Shown here piece by piece: positions 8,130 to 17,069 of a stretch of 64,000 nt of DNA. The stretch covers positions 1-64,000 of the forward strand of contig CANFKC010000011.1 of assembly GCA_947447265.1 (NCBI GenBank). Reading direction: 5' to 3'. The position numbers and the translations under genes were made by a program. Origin of the DNA: Chitinophagaceae bacterium. GTDB lineage: Bacteria > Bacteroidota > Bacteroidia > Chitinophagales > Chitinophagaceae. The notes beneath the pieces were generated by a model, which was given only the letters and a program-made list of their open reading frames with translations, had not been told where the DNA came from and searched no databases. How positions within the stretch are numbered: position 1 is the stretch's first letter; each line of letters opens with the position of its first letter.

Positions 8130-8369
8130 TTACGAAAGGCGAACAAAGACGATGTTTTTGGCTGCGTCACTTTTTGTTTTACAAGTCCTTACCTCACCGC
8201 AGGAAGTTGAGTTGCTGATATGATTTTCAGTATCGGCTGAAACTGCGGTTACAAAGTTGGTATAAGCGTAAGTGCAATCTTTTTTACAAGCAATAATTGC
8301 AGTCAATGAAATTATGCTTCCGTACCGACTACTTATGTGGGTGTGCCACAGTATCTGTTTCGGGAACAA
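8130..8369 (-). pseudogene. Decayed copy of the small Cys-rich lipoprotein
   Basis: A 79-codon frame with only a TTG start and no signal peptide in frame. From about residue 20 it reads SLTAIIACKKDCTYAYTNF then VTAVSADTENHISNSTSC, resembling the lipoprotein encoded at 6987-7214 (ATVTSCKKDYTCTC, VVSAVSTDYKHDIHNSNY). The lipobox-like Cys is present but the signal sequence before it is damaged. It also overlaps the 3' end of the preceding frame by 41 bp. A duplicated and degenerating copy is the simplest reading. Confidence 0.45.
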
Positions 8370-8676
8370 TAATCAGGTCTGCGACACCAGTGCGGGTTTC
8401 TGATACTTCACCGGGCATTGGAATATACAGAGGCATTTCAACCATCTTCTTTTTCGGCTTTTTATATTTGTGGTGTTTTGGCGGTGCAATTTCACCCATG
8501 ATTTCGGGCGTTTTTTTTCCATGGGTTACGCCTGTAACGTGCACTTTTTTCACTGTATCGGCAACTGAATGTGTCGCGGTTTTGGTTTGTTGAGCGGTTG
8601 CCCGGGAAAATGTGCCAGGTACAATTAAGCCAAATGCGACCACTGTAAGGTTCGCATAGCTCCCTATTTGAACCAA
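8329..8676 (-). CDS. Possible small secreted basic protein
   Basis: A 115-codon frame with a TTG start and no ATG before residue 60. The first 29 residues (TVVAFGLIVPGTFSRATAQQ) resemble a signal peptide. The rest is Lys/His/Pro-rich (KHHKYKKPKKKMVEMPLYIPMPGEV) with no recognised domain. The lack of a conventional start and the overlap with the decayed lipoprotein copy make it uncertain whether it is expressed. Confidence 0.35.
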   Translation of the reverse strand: MVQIGSYANLTVVAFGLIVPGTFSRATAQQTKTATHSVADTVKKVHVTGVTHGKKTPEIMGEIAPPKHHKYKKPKKKMVEMPLYIPMPGEVSETRTGVADLIIVPETDTVAHPHK

Positions 8677-8717
8677 AGATAGTAAATTATTATTTTAATA
8701 ATTTTGATGGCGGTTTA

Positions 8718-8939
8718 TTATAAAATCTTTAATTCTGGATATTTGCGATGAATGCCAGCTAGCATCTTAAAGACATCTTCGCTACTTATTCTGTCTTTAT
8801 CTTTATAGTTAGGTGACATTGTAGGTTGTAGCACAACTACATGAATGTTTTTATCATAACACGTCCAGATTTCATCAATGTTAGCCAAACTGGCTGTTGG
8901 CAAAGCAAGTATAATAAGTAAGGTGATTAGTTTTTTCAT
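8718..8939 (-). CDS. Short secreted protein of unknown function
   Basis: The start at ATG 8939 gives 73 residues with a signal peptide (KKLITLLIILALPTASLA). The frame upstream of this Met lacks protein-like character. The mature part of about 50 residues (NIDEIWTCYDKNIHVVVLQP ...) matches no family I know. It belongs to a set of small exported proteins between efp and the nuo operon. Confidence 0.55.
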   Translation of the reverse strand: MKKLITLLIILALPTASLANIDEIWTCYDKNIHVVVLQPTMSPNYKDKDRISSEDVFKMLAGIHRKYPELKIL

Positions 8940-9141
8940 GGGCATGAGCGGGTAGAAATTGCATATACTTTTTTTGTCGCTGTTGTTTTTTCTCCAACTA
9001 CAGACAAGGTACGTATTCGAATTAAGATCGTCAAAATATTTCGCAAGTCGAAAAGACTTGCAGCTTATAGACACAAGTGGAAAAGACTTATGCCAGGTTT
9101 ACGGCTAAATAAAGCTGCACAATCGATTTAAAATGCTATCA

Positions 9142-9669
9142 TCACTCATCGCCGTCCCAAAGTCCATCTTTATAGCTGAAGCGTGGGTCATCCCAAAATG
9201 AGCCTATTGATCCCTTTATGGTATTTAAGTTGGCCTTGATAGTGGTTTTCTTTTTAGTGAGCGTATCGGTTACTGTAATACCTAGGCTTCTGTTATTCGC
9301 TTCTTTTTCGTCGCCAGTCCCTTCATATTTGTTGTCGTATACTACATACTTTATGTTGCCGACAAAAAAAGCAATATAGCTTTCTTCAACGCCGTAGATG
9401 TCCTCCCTTACTGAACGAAAAAAAGTATAGTAAAACATCTTTTTCGGGCTATCTGTAACTCGAGCGTAATATTCCAGCTCTACCTTATCCTTTGTGCCGA
9501 ACCTATATGCTAAATACGTTCTTCCAGCATCTTCGGCAAGTATCAGTTTTTTACCGTTAGTTGTGGTAAATGAATAAACGCGCTCCTCATTGGGTAAAAG
9601 GTATTTTGCAGCATAGGAATATGCTGAGCATACGAACAATACCAGCAGCGTGAGTATTACTTTGAACAT
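9142..9669 (-). CDS. Secreted protein of unknown function
   Basis: A 175-residue protein with a clear signal peptide (FKVILTLLVLFVCSAYSYA). The mature region is rich in alternating polar/hydrophobic strands (RTYLAYRFGTKDKVELEYY, SYIAFFVGNIKYVVYDNKYEG), consistent with a beta fold. No catalytic residues or named family are apparent. It lies between two other minus-strand genes, 28 bp from the proline-rich gene upstream. Confidence 0.7.
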   Translation of the reverse strand: MFKVILTLLVLFVCSAYSYAAKYLLPNEERVYSFTTTNGKKLILAEDAGRTYLAYRFGTKDKVELEYYARVTDSPKKMFYYTFFRSVREDIYGVEESYIAFFVGNIKYVVYDNKYEGTGDEKEANNRSLGITVTDTLTKKKTTIKANLNTIKGSIGSFWDDPRFSYKDGLWDGDE

Positions 9670-9696
9670 AGAGTCATATTAAAAGATAGTTTTTCT

Positions 9697-10143
9697 TTAC
9701 TTCACCCAATACCACTCATCTTCCTTTGGTGCTGCTTCGCGCTGTTTCCAGAAATCGGAGGTAACAACGGCTCCCTTAAGGGTTTTAAGTTCGCGGTTAA
9801 ATACTGCATTGGTGGGGCTGAAGCTGACATCGGTCACGCCAACAGTGAAGGTGTCGGGTGGGGGAGGTGGTGCCGGCGCTTCTGGCTCCGCAGGGGGAGG
9901 GGGAGGTGGTGGCGCAACCGGGGTTTCTCCATCGGCTGGTGGGGGTTGCGGGGCAGCTGGCTTGGGTGGTGCTGGTTTTGCAGCGGCCTTTGGTGGCGGG
10001 CTCTTTACCACAACAACAGTAAAGCCATTGTGTTCTAACAGCCCTTTTATAAAATCAACGCGCTCGGGCGTACAGTTTTTCTCTACAATGGCACATTTTA
10101 TGCCATCCAGTTCGTCAAAAGTATGATTAGGATTAAGAGCCAT
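9697..10143 (-). CDS. Polyproline-linker protein downstream of nuoN
   Basis: A 148-residue protein in three parts: a 50-residue N-terminal region (FDELDGIKCAIVEKNCTPER ... GFTVVVVKSPP), a Pro/Ala linker including seven consecutive prolines and a second run of five (about 55-97), and a C-terminal region ending in DEWYWVK. No family is recognised. Its polyproline runs should need EF-P for translation, and efp lies 3.5 kb away. The ATG at 10143 follows a T-rich leader like those before accC and nuoM. It is separated by 188 bp from the end of the nuo operon. Confidence 0.7.
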   Translation of the reverse strand: MALNPNHTFDELDGIKCAIVEKNCTPERVDFIKGLLEHNGFTVVVVKSPPPKAAAKPAPPKPAAPQPPPADGETPVAPPPPPPPAEPEAPAPPPPPDTFTVGVTDVSFSPTNAVFNRELKTLKGAVVTSDFWKQREAAPKEDEWYWVK

Positions 10144-10149
10144 GTTGAA

Positions 10150-10232
10150 AAAGTAAAAATTAAAAGTAAAAAATTAGAAAGTGCGGGTAACGTGGGGTTA
10201 AAAAGTAAAAATTAAAAGTAAAAAATTAAAAT
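10150..10232. repeat. Two direct copies of the AT-rich word
   Basis: Two near-identical stretches (about 10147-10179 and 10198-10231), each containing AAAAATTAAAAGTAAAAAAT, lie about 52 bp apart upstream of the polyproline gene. On the coding strand of that gene they are T-rich leaders, the nearer one ending a few bases before its ATG. The rest of the 188-bp gap to nuoN holds a G/C-rich hairpin-prone stretch (10290-10325) but no gene. Confidence 0.6.
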
Positions 10233-10331
10233 GTGCGGTATAGTTAGTATTGCGTTATTCGTATTTACTGGTGGTAGAAGGTGGGGCGTAACTACACCTC
10301 CCTCTCTACGGGGGAGGGTCAGGGAGAGGCT

Positions 10332-11741
10332 TTACTTACCCACAGCGGCCAGTATATAATCGAATAAACCTCCGGCAAAGCCAGTGGTTACTACGCCAAT
10401 CATACAGATTGCCAACGCAATTTTTACGCTAATGCTGCCGATGACATTTTGAATTGGTTTATCGTTTTTATCTATGAAAATTGCTTTTACCACCCGCAGG
10501 TAGTAGAATAAAGAAACTACCATATTCATTACCGCCACGGTAACAAGAATGTAGTTGCCTTTGGCTGCACCGGCTGTTACCAGGAACATCTTGCCAAAGA
10601 AACCGGCTGTTGGCGGGATGCCCGCTAATGAAAACAGGCAAATTGCAATTATCCAGCTCAGGTACGGATTGTTTTTGTAAAAACCTTTGTAGTCGCTAAT
10701 GCAGTCTTTATTTGCCCTGGCGGATACCAGTGATATAACACCAAATGCGCCCAGGTTTGAAAAAGTATAGACGATAAGAAAGAAGATGGCTGATGAAGTG
10801 CCCATGCTGGTTCCTGATGAAATACCGAGCAGTATATAACCCACCTGCGAAATGGAGGAGAAGGCCAGGAAGCGCTTTATGTTGTCTTGCCTTATCGCAA
10901 ATAAGTTACCGATGGTGATGGTGAGCAATATTGTAAGGTAAAGCATATTGTACCACATGCCGCTATACACCGCGAATAACTTAAAGAGTACCGTAACAAA
11001 AATAAAGACAATAGAAGCTTTTGAAATCACGGACAAATAGGCCGTTACCGGTGCCGGTGCACCTTCGTATACATCTGCTGTCCATAAGTGAAAGGGTACA
11101 GCCGAGAGTTTAAATGCAAAACCAGCGAAAACAAATATAAAGCTCAGCAACTGCAGATTCCCCGTTTTAAGTACCGGAGCCATTTCGTCGAAATTGAGGG
11201 TGCCGGTGGTGCCATATAACATAGAGATGCCGAAAAGCATAATGGCCGAAGCAAATGCCGAAGACAGTATCATTTTTACTCCAGACTCCGAAGACTTCAG
11301 CCTGTCAAGATCGTAATTTGCCAACGCTGCCAGAGGGATTGACGAAAGTTCCAGTCCCAGGAAGAACATCAGGAAGTTGTTGCTGGAAATCATAAACTGC
11401 ATGCCTAGCAATGTGCAAAGCAGCAGTATGAAAAACTCAAGCAGGTGTTTATTGTTTTGCAGCCAATCGTAAGCCATCAGGCAGATGATAAAGGTGCCCA
11501 GATTCAGGATGTTTTTCTCGAGCGCTATGAGTCCGTTGGTATGGTACATACCGCTGAATATGGCGCCATCGGTATTGCCAATGAAGCCGCAAACAAGGTT
11601 TGCAAACAACAGGATATTGGCAAAAATGAGCAAGGTCTCATTATTCTTGATGCCATCCCAAACCTTGAGTATCAACAATAAGAAAATGATAGCTGTAAGT
11701 ATCATTTCCGATTTCATTATTATTAAAAAGTCGATTCCCAT
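10332..11741 (-). CDS. nuoN: NADH-quinone oxidoreductase subunit N
   Basis: A 469-residue polytopic membrane protein, an antiporter-like proton-pumping subunit of complex I. ATG 11741 (MGIDFLIIMKSEMILTA) was preferred over 11780 because it starts at the first membrane segment and gives a usual NuoN length. Family signatures include the Lys-bearing central helix FKLSAVPFHLWTADVYEGAP and AFSSISQVGYILLG. Last gene of the nuo operon, 96 bp after nuoM. Confidence 0.95.
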   Translation of the reverse strand: MGIDFLIIMKSEMILTAIIFLLLILKVWDGIKNNETLLIFANILLFANLVCGFIGNTDGAIFSGMYHTNGLIALEKNILNLGTFIICLMAYDWLQNNKHLLEFFILLLCTLLGMQFMISSNNFLMFFLGLELSSIPLAALANYDLDRLKSSESGVKMILSSAFASAIMLFGISMLYGTTGTLNFDEMAPVLKTGNLQLLSFIFVFAGFAFKLSAVPFHLWTADVYEGAPAPVTAYLSVISKASIVFIFVTVLFKLFAVYSGMWYNMLYLTILLTITIGNLFAIRQDNIKRFLAFSSISQVGYILLGISSGTSMGTSSAIFFLIVYTFSNLGAFGVISLVSARANKDCISDYKGFYKNNPYLSWIIAICLFSLAGIPPTAGFFGKMFLVTAGAAKGNYILVTVAVMNMVVSLFYYLRVVKAIFIDKNDKPIQNVIGSISVKIALAICMIGVVTTGFAGGLFDYILAAVGK

Positions 11742-11837
11742 TTTTATATAAAATTCCAATGTTAAAAAACCAAATTCCAAATTTGCTTGCCGAGATGAAA
11801 GTGCAGACTGCTGTGTTCGCGTTCAAGATTTTGATCT

Positions 11838-13337
11838 CTACTTCCCCACGACTCGACTGATATTGTCCATTATCAATTGTGTATCGGGGCTCACTAAGTC
11901 GGATAGCCAATATGGGGCAACGCCAATCGCCAGAATACAAAGTAGTAGCGTGATTGAGGCAAATTTTTCATTCCATGCGGCATCTTTGAAAGTCAGGAAG
12001 TCTGGGTTTTTGATTGGCCCCATCACCGATGCGCCGGTGGTGCGTAGGATGTAAACTGCCGTGACGACAATTGAAGCACAGGCCAGGACAGTCGCTACGC
12101 GGCTAAAGGTATCCGGGTTTTGCCATGCCCCCATGAAGACGGTCATTTCTGCTACAAAGCCGCTAAGCCCCGGCAGGCCCAGCGAACACAAACCGGCAAT
12201 AACGAATACTGTAATAATGAAAGGAATTGTTTTTAGAAGGCCTCCCAATTGCGCTACCTGGCGTGTATGCGTGCGCTCATAAATCATGCCTATAGTACCG
12301 AAGAATAGGGCCGTCATAAGGCCGTGGGAAACCATTTGCATCACAGCGCCGGTTATCGCTGTTTTGGTAAGCATGCCGATACCAAATATAACAAAACCGC
12401 AGTGGCTTACTGAAGAATAGGCGTTAATGTATTTAAGGTCGGTCTGCATAAGTGTTGCAAACGCACCGTAGATAATAGCGATGGTAGATAGCAGTATAAT
12501 GATCCATGAGTATTCATGCGCAGCTTCTGGCATAAGGTAGGCTGCAACGCGCAGGCAACCATAGCCGCCCAGCTTCATAGATATGCCTGCCAGGAACATA
12601 GAGGCTGCAGTAGGGGCCGAAGAGTGGCCATCAGGTGCCCAGGTATGGAAGGGGAACATGGCAGTGAATATGCCGAAGCCCACAAACATTAATGGGAAAA
12701 TGAAACGCTGCGCTTCGATAGGAATGTGCATCTTTGATATCTGCAACAAGTCAAAGGTATGTGCGCCATTTACGTTGGTATTAAAATACAGGCACAATAA
12801 GCCAACCAAAACCAACGCTGAACCGGCCATTAACATCAATGCCAGCTTCATAGCGCTGTATTCTTTTCTGCCGCTGCCCCACACACCAATCAGCAGGAAC
12901 TTAGGGATAACAGCAACCTCTAGGAAGAAGAACATAGTAAATAAGTCGAGCGAGATAAAGAAGCCATAAGCACCAAGGCTTAGCAACAACAGCAGGAAGA
13001 AAAACTCCTTCGGCATTTTATCTACATTCCACGAAATGAGTATACCGGTGAGCACCACAACTGCGGTAAGCATTATCATGGCGATAGATAGACCATCGAC
13101 CCCTACAAAATATTCAATATTCATGGGTGCAAACCAACTCATTTTGGTTTGGTATAACATTTGGTTCGTATTGCCTGCCGCCCGTTCGCCCATATAGCTC
13201 AGCATCATATAGCTGCTATAGCCCAATTGTGCAAGCGCCCCCAGCAAGGCAACCATCCGTGCCGACTTTGCCCCGGCAAAAATTACTGCCAGTGCCGAAA
13301 GAAGGGGGATTATTAAGAGTATAGATAGATTGATCAT
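11838..13337 (-). CDS. nuoM: NADH-quinone oxidoreductase subunit M
   Basis: A 499-residue antiporter-like complex I subunit with about 14 membrane segments. Signatures include FFFLEVAVIPKFLLIGVWG with the conserved Glu, FPFHTWAPDGHSSAPTA, and YSSVSHCGFVIFGIG. ATG at 13337, directly preceded by a T-rich leader. It lies 104 bp downstream of nuoL; that gap also contains a 6-bp hairpin (TCCCGC-T6-GCGGGA, 13411-13428). Confidence 0.97.
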   Translation of the reverse strand: MINLSILLIIPLLSALAVIFAGAKSARMVALLGALAQLGYSSYMMLSYMGERAAGNTNQMLYQTKMSWFAPMNIEYFVGVDGLSIAMIMLTAVVVLTGILISWNVDKMPKEFFFLLLLLSLGAYGFFISLDLFTMFFFLEVAVIPKFLLIGVWGSGRKEYSAMKLALMLMAGSALVLVGLLCLYFNTNVNGAHTFDLLQISKMHIPIEAQRFIFPLMFVGFGIFTAMFPFHTWAPDGHSSAPTAASMFLAGISMKLGGYGCLRVAAYLMPEAAHEYSWIIILLSTIAIIYGAFATLMQTDLKYINAYSSVSHCGFVIFGIGMLTKTAITGAVMQMVSHGLMTALFFGTIGMIYERTHTRQVAQLGGLLKTIPFIITVFVIAGLCSLGLPGLSGFVAEMTVFMGAWQNPDTFSRVATVLACASIVVTAVYILRTTGASVMGPIKNPDFLTFKDAAWNEKFASITLLLCILAIGVAPYWLSDLVSPDTQLIMDNISRVVGK

Positions 13338-13441
13338 TTAAAAATCAAAAATTAAAAGTGAAAAATTAAAAATTCCAAAAAATTTCACAACACATGTCAC
13401 CCGGCACCTGTCCCGCTTTTTTGCGGGAGGGATGAGGTTAC
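13338..13441. repeat. nuoL-nuoM gap: AT-rich leader and short hairpin
   Basis: The 104-bp gap holds the AT-rich word (13340-13375) abutting the nuoM start and a palindromic hairpin TCCCGC-TTTTTT-GCGGGA at 13411-13428. The hairpin has no T tail after it in the operon direction, so it is more likely an mRNA processing or attenuation element than a full terminator. Confidence 0.5.
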
Positions 13442-15409
13442 TCATTTCCACCAATAAATAAATACCAGAACAAACCCGATAACACCGGCAAAAAAGTAAG
13501 CGGCATAACTCTGTACGCGGCCTGATTGCATTCGTTTTATAAGGTAAGAGGTCTGTTCAGTTATAAAGGCCAGCAGGTTCATGGTGCCATCAACAATGTT
13601 CTTATCTATCCATGCAGCTGGGCGGCCAACCAGGTTAAACAATACCTTTTTTGTAAAAAACAGGTAAACCTCGTCGATATAAAATTTGTGGTATGCGGCA
13701 GTGTAAAGCCCTTTAAGGCCATTGGCAATAGCCTGAGGTCTCGGGTTTTCTTTTTTGTAGAATACCATAGCTAAAAGAATGCCTCCCGTAGCCAATAGCA
13801 CTGGTGCAATGGAAAAGGTGATATGGAATTCCGTTTCCAATGGTTTACCATCGCTGGTAACCAGGTGGGCAAACGGCAAAAAGCCAGCCACAATAGAAAG
13901 CAGGCCCAGTATCATTAACGGCAGCTTCATGGTAAAAGGTCCTTCGCCATGGTCGTGGTGGTCATCATGCGCGGCATGGTCGTCGTGGACATGACTTACA
14001 GCATGGTATTCCTTATTCCAGAAGATATTAAAATACAACCGAAACATGTAGAATGCAGTTATTGCCGCGGTGCAAATAGCTATAACAAAAATGGTGGTGT
14101 TCGCATGGAAAGCTGCCTGCAGAATTTCTTCTTTGCTGAAGAAACCAGCAAATGGCGGGATACCTGCAATAGCCAGGCAGGCTACGAGGAAGGTAATATG
14201 CGTAACCGGCATCAGTTTGCGAAGTCCGCCCATATCTTTCATCTCATTGCTGTGCACATAGTGGATAACTGCACCAGCGCCCAGGAACAACAGTGCCTTG
14301 AACATGGCATGGGTAAACAGGTGAAACATAGAAGCCATATAGCCCAGTCCATGTTCGCCACCATAGCCGGAAACGCCCAGTGCAAACATCATATAACCTA
14401 TCTGCGACATGGTAGAGTAGGCAAGTACGCGTTTAATATCGGTTTGGGTGCATGCGATTATTGCTGCAAATAACGATGATGATGCCCCTACCCAGGTAAC
14501 TACCTGCAAGGCGGAAGGGCAGGAGATTGAGAAGACTGGAAATAACCGGGCTACTAAAAATACACCGGCAACAACCATGGTTGCAGCGTGTATGAGTGCG
14601 GACACAGGTGTCGGACCTTCCATTGCATCTGGTAGCCAGATGTGCAGCGGTAACATGGCTGATTTACCTGCACCACCCATAAATACCAGTAATAGGCCCC
14701 ATGTTAAAGCTGATGCCCCGAGAAAAGATGCTGTAGTTATGGCGTGTAGCTGATCGGTTGGGGTCGTAAGGCGGGTAATAAGTGTTTGAAAATCGAGCGT
14801 ACCTGAATAATAGGCTAATACCAATATACCAATTAAGAAACCAAGGTCAGCAAAGCGGGTAACAATAAACGCTTTTTTAGCTGCGGCAACCGCGGAAGGT
14901 TTATCAAAATAATACCCGATAAGCAGGAATGAAGAAACACCTACTAATTCCCAAAACATATAAATCTGGAAAATGTTGGAAGAAATTACCAGTCCGAGCA
15001 TAGAAAAGGTGAACAGGCCGAGGAAGGAATAATATGTCGCGTAGCGCTCTTCGCCCTTCATATAGCCAAGGCTATAGAAATGCACCATCAAGGAAATGAA
15101 CGTAACGATAACAAGCATCATTACAGAAATGGGATCTAAAAGAATACCCAGATCAATAGAGACGTTCGGAGAAAATTCCAGCCATTTGATTTTCATGGGT
15201 ACCATTTGCTGGTAGATGCCATTCACTTTTCCCGCAACAAAAAAGTAGTCGTAAGCTACTGTTGCCGCCAGCAGAAAAGAGGTAAGCAGTGCAATGGTGC
15301 CCAATGCGCCACAAAGGTTTGGGAAGTTCTTTCGGCCCACCAATGCAATCAGCAGAAAACTGATAAGCGGCAGCAACGGAATAAGTACTATTAAGTTTGT
15401 GCTCAGCAT
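13442..15409 (-). CDS. nuoL: NADH-quinone oxidoreductase subunit L
   Basis: A 655-residue proton-pumping subunit, the largest membrane subunit of complex I. Signatures: FWELVGVSSFLLIGYYFDKPSA, GKSAMLPLHIWLPDAMEGPTPVSALIHAATMV, and LAYSTMSQIGYMMFALG. A His-rich cytoplasmic loop (HAVSHVHDDHAAHDDHHDH) follows about residue 475. The long C-terminal amphipathic helix region is present. ATG 15409, only 3 bp after nuoK. Confidence 0.98.
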   Translation of the reverse strand: MLSTNLIVLIPLLPLISFLLIALVGRKNFPNLCGALGTIALLTSFLLAATVAYDYFFVAGKVNGIYQQMVPMKIKWLEFSPNVSIDLGILLDPISVMMLVIVTFISLMVHFYSLGYMKGEERYATYYSFLGLFTFSMLGLVISSNIFQIYMFWELVGVSSFLLIGYYFDKPSAVAAAKKAFIVTRFADLGFLIGILVLAYYSGTLDFQTLITRLTTPTDQLHAITTASFLGASALTWGLLLVFMGGAGKSAMLPLHIWLPDAMEGPTPVSALIHAATMVVAGVFLVARLFPVFSISCPSALQVVTWVGASSSLFAAIIACTQTDIKRVLAYSTMSQIGYMMFALGVSGYGGEHGLGYMASMFHLFTHAMFKALLFLGAGAVIHYVHSNEMKDMGGLRKLMPVTHITFLVACLAIAGIPPFAGFFSKEEILQAAFHANTTIFVIAICTAAITAFYMFRLYFNIFWNKEYHAVSHVHDDHAAHDDHHDHGEGPFTMKLPLMILGLLSIVAGFLPFAHLVTSDGKPLETEFHITFSIAPVLLATGGILLAMVFYKKENPRPQAIANGLKGLYTAAYHKFYIDEVYLFFTKKVLFNLVGRPAAWIDKNIVDGTMNLLAFITEQTSYLIKRMQSGRVQSYAAYFFAGVIGFVLVFIYWWK

Positions 15410-15412
15410 AGG

Positions 15413-15727
15413 TTAAAATTTCATTGTGTCAGTTACTTCTACGTCAATTGACTTGTAATGACGGTATAAGTTGATAATAATGGCTATGGCTACAGCGGCT
15501 TCAGCGGCAGCTATGGTAATGTTAAACAGGCTAAAGAACAACCCATCTAATTTGTCTGCCCACAGGAATTTGTTGAACGCGACGAAATTGATGTTCACGC
15601 TGTTCAAAATCAGTTCTATGGACATGAGCATCGTTATCAGGTTCCTTCGGGTAAGAAAGCCGTATATGCCTATAAAAAATAAGCCGCAACTGATAAATAG
15701 AATATGAGTAAGCCCTATGTTATTCAT
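15413..15727 (-). CDS. nuoK: NADH-quinone oxidoreductase subunit K
   Basis: A 104-residue, three-helix complex I subunit. It carries the family pattern IGIYGFLTRRNLITMLMSIELILNSVNINFV with the conserved Glu in helix 2 that belongs to the proton path. ATG at 15727; 27 bp after nuoJ and 3 bp before nuoL. Confidence 0.97.
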   Translation of the reverse strand: MNNIGLTHILFISCGLFFIGIYGFLTRRNLITMLMSIELILNSVNINFVAFNKFLWADKLDGLFFSLFNITIAAAEAAVAIAIIINLYRHYKSIDVEVTDTMKF

Positions 15728-15754
15728 GTGTTCTTAAATTCGTTTGTTAGTGTT

Positions 15755-16351
15755 TTATGCGACAACTTCGTTTTCTTCCAGTACCAGTTCCTTAGGTAAA
15801 TCAATATCATCGTGATACCTCGGGTTATCGGGTAGAATTGCGTGAGCCGGCACTTTTATTTTTATGGCAATAACTATACAGGCAATCATTGATGCCAGCA
15901 ACAACATACTTACCACTTCGAACGGAAGTATGTAACCGTATTGGGCAGTGTTAAGCATCTGGAAACCAATGTTTTCGGCTGACGGGTCTAAAGCAGGTTT
16001 GGCGCTGTAGGTAAATTCGTGACCATTGATAAAAGACATTACAAGTCCGCAACCGAAAATGGCGGCAAGCGCGGAGAAAATAACCCTGCCCAGCAATGGC
16101 TTTTTCATATCCTCGCCGGAGCCCTGAGTCAGAAATATGGAGAAGAGCATCAGTACAATAATGCCGCCTACATAAACTACTATCTGCACCGCGCCAATAA
16201 ATTCGTAGTTGAGGTAGAAGTAGAGCCCAGCTATGCCAATAAGCGAGAAGAGCAGGTAAACGGCTGCACGGAATATTCTTCGGGAGGTTACTGCCAGTAA
16301 CCCTCCTACCAATATAGCTGCTGCTAAAATATAAAAAACGATTTCTTTCAT
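15755..16351 (-). CDS. nuoJ: NADH-quinone oxidoreductase subunit J
   Basis: A 198-residue, five-helix complex I subunit. Signatures are RAAVYLLFSLIGIAGLYFYLNYEFIGAVQIVVYVGGIIVLMLFSI and a cytoplasmic C-terminal tail rich in acidic residues. ATG at 16351. It is 112 bp downstream of nuoI; that gap carries AT-rich words resembling AATTTATAATTCATAATTTA. Confidence 0.96.
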   Translation of the reverse strand: MKEIVFYILAAAILVGGLLAVTSRRIFRAAVYLLFSLIGIAGLYFYLNYEFIGAVQIVVYVGGIIVLMLFSIFLTQGSGEDMKKPLLGRVIFSALAAIFGCGLVMSFINGHEFTYSAKPALDPSAENIGFQMLNTAQYGYILPFEVVSMLLLASMIACIVIAIKIKVPAHAILPDNPRYHDDIDLPKELVLEENEVVA

Positions 16352-16463
16352 AATTGCAAATTGTTACTTCTAAATTATAAGTTGGTTTTTCAAGGCCCTT
16401 TTGTTTCCTTAGCTGACCTGGCCGTTACTCAATTTATAATTCATAATTTACCATTTATAATTG
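16352..16463. repeat. nuoI-nuoJ gap with AT-rich words
   Basis: About 110 bp containing TAAATTATAAG (16371-16381) and, at 16430-16460, repeated forms of TTTATAATT and CATAATTTA. No gene or clear hairpin terminator was seen. Confidence 0.4.
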
Positions 16464-16940
16464 TTATTCTACTCCTTCCATTATCTTCGATCCCGGTTTG
16501 TTCAAAGTCTTTTTCAATTGCCGTTTGTCGTATACGCTATGCTCAAAAGTTTGCGCCATTACAATGGCGTCTGATGGGCAGGCAACCACGCATAGGTTAC
16601 ACATGGTGCACAGTTCCAGGTGGTAAACAAATGCATCAATGGCTTTTTTCTTTTTGCCATCGGCCTGTAATTCCTGTTTGGTAATTATTTTAATGGTGCC
16701 GTTAGGGCAGGCAATTTCGCAAGCCTGGCAACCCGTGCAGCGATGTTCATTATTATCGTCATGCGGCATTACCACCTCTCCCCGAAAACGGTCAGCCATT
16801 TTTAGGGTAGCCCGGTTATCAGGGTACTCTTCGGTTAGTATTTTCTTGGGATGGGTAAAATAATAGCCCGTCAACTTCATGCCCTTCAGCAATGAGACTG
16901 TTGACTTATATATGGTGCCTATGTAGTCTTTTATAAACAT
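16464..16940 (-). CDS. nuoI: NADH-quinone oxidoreductase subunit I
   Basis: A 158-residue peripheral-arm protein with two [4Fe-4S] clusters (N6a/N6b). The two motifs CTGCQACEIACPNGTI and CTMCNLCVVACPSDAI are intact. It passes electrons toward NuoB. ATG at 16940. In an enzyme without NuoEFG it would be close to the site where an external donor such as ferredoxin docks. Confidence 0.97.
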   Translation of the reverse strand: MFIKDYIGTIYKSTVSLLKGMKLTGYYFTHPKKILTEEYPDNRATLKMADRFRGEVVMPHDDNNEHRCTGCQACEIACPNGTIKIITKQELQADGKKKKAIDAFVYHLELCTMCNLCVVACPSDAIVMAQTFEHSVYDKRQLKKTLNKPGSKIMEGVE

Positions 16941-17069
16941 TGTCTGGTAGTTCTTATTCTGTTAATACTTCAATTCCTTTAGCCTCCAATATCACCACTT
17001 CTATTCGAAACCCCTTTATGGTCAATCACATTTCGGGCATTCTACTTTTTTACTTTTGATTTTTACTTT

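Noticed and set aside
10280-10331. Terminator at the end of the nuo operon
   Set aside because: A G/C-rich stretch (CTCCCTCTCTACGGGGGAG) can form a hairpin, but no T tail follows in the operon direction, so it is not called.
13526-14753. Several plus-strand frames across nuoL
   Set aside because: Antisense to the well-supported nuoL gene, with no protein-like composition or start context.
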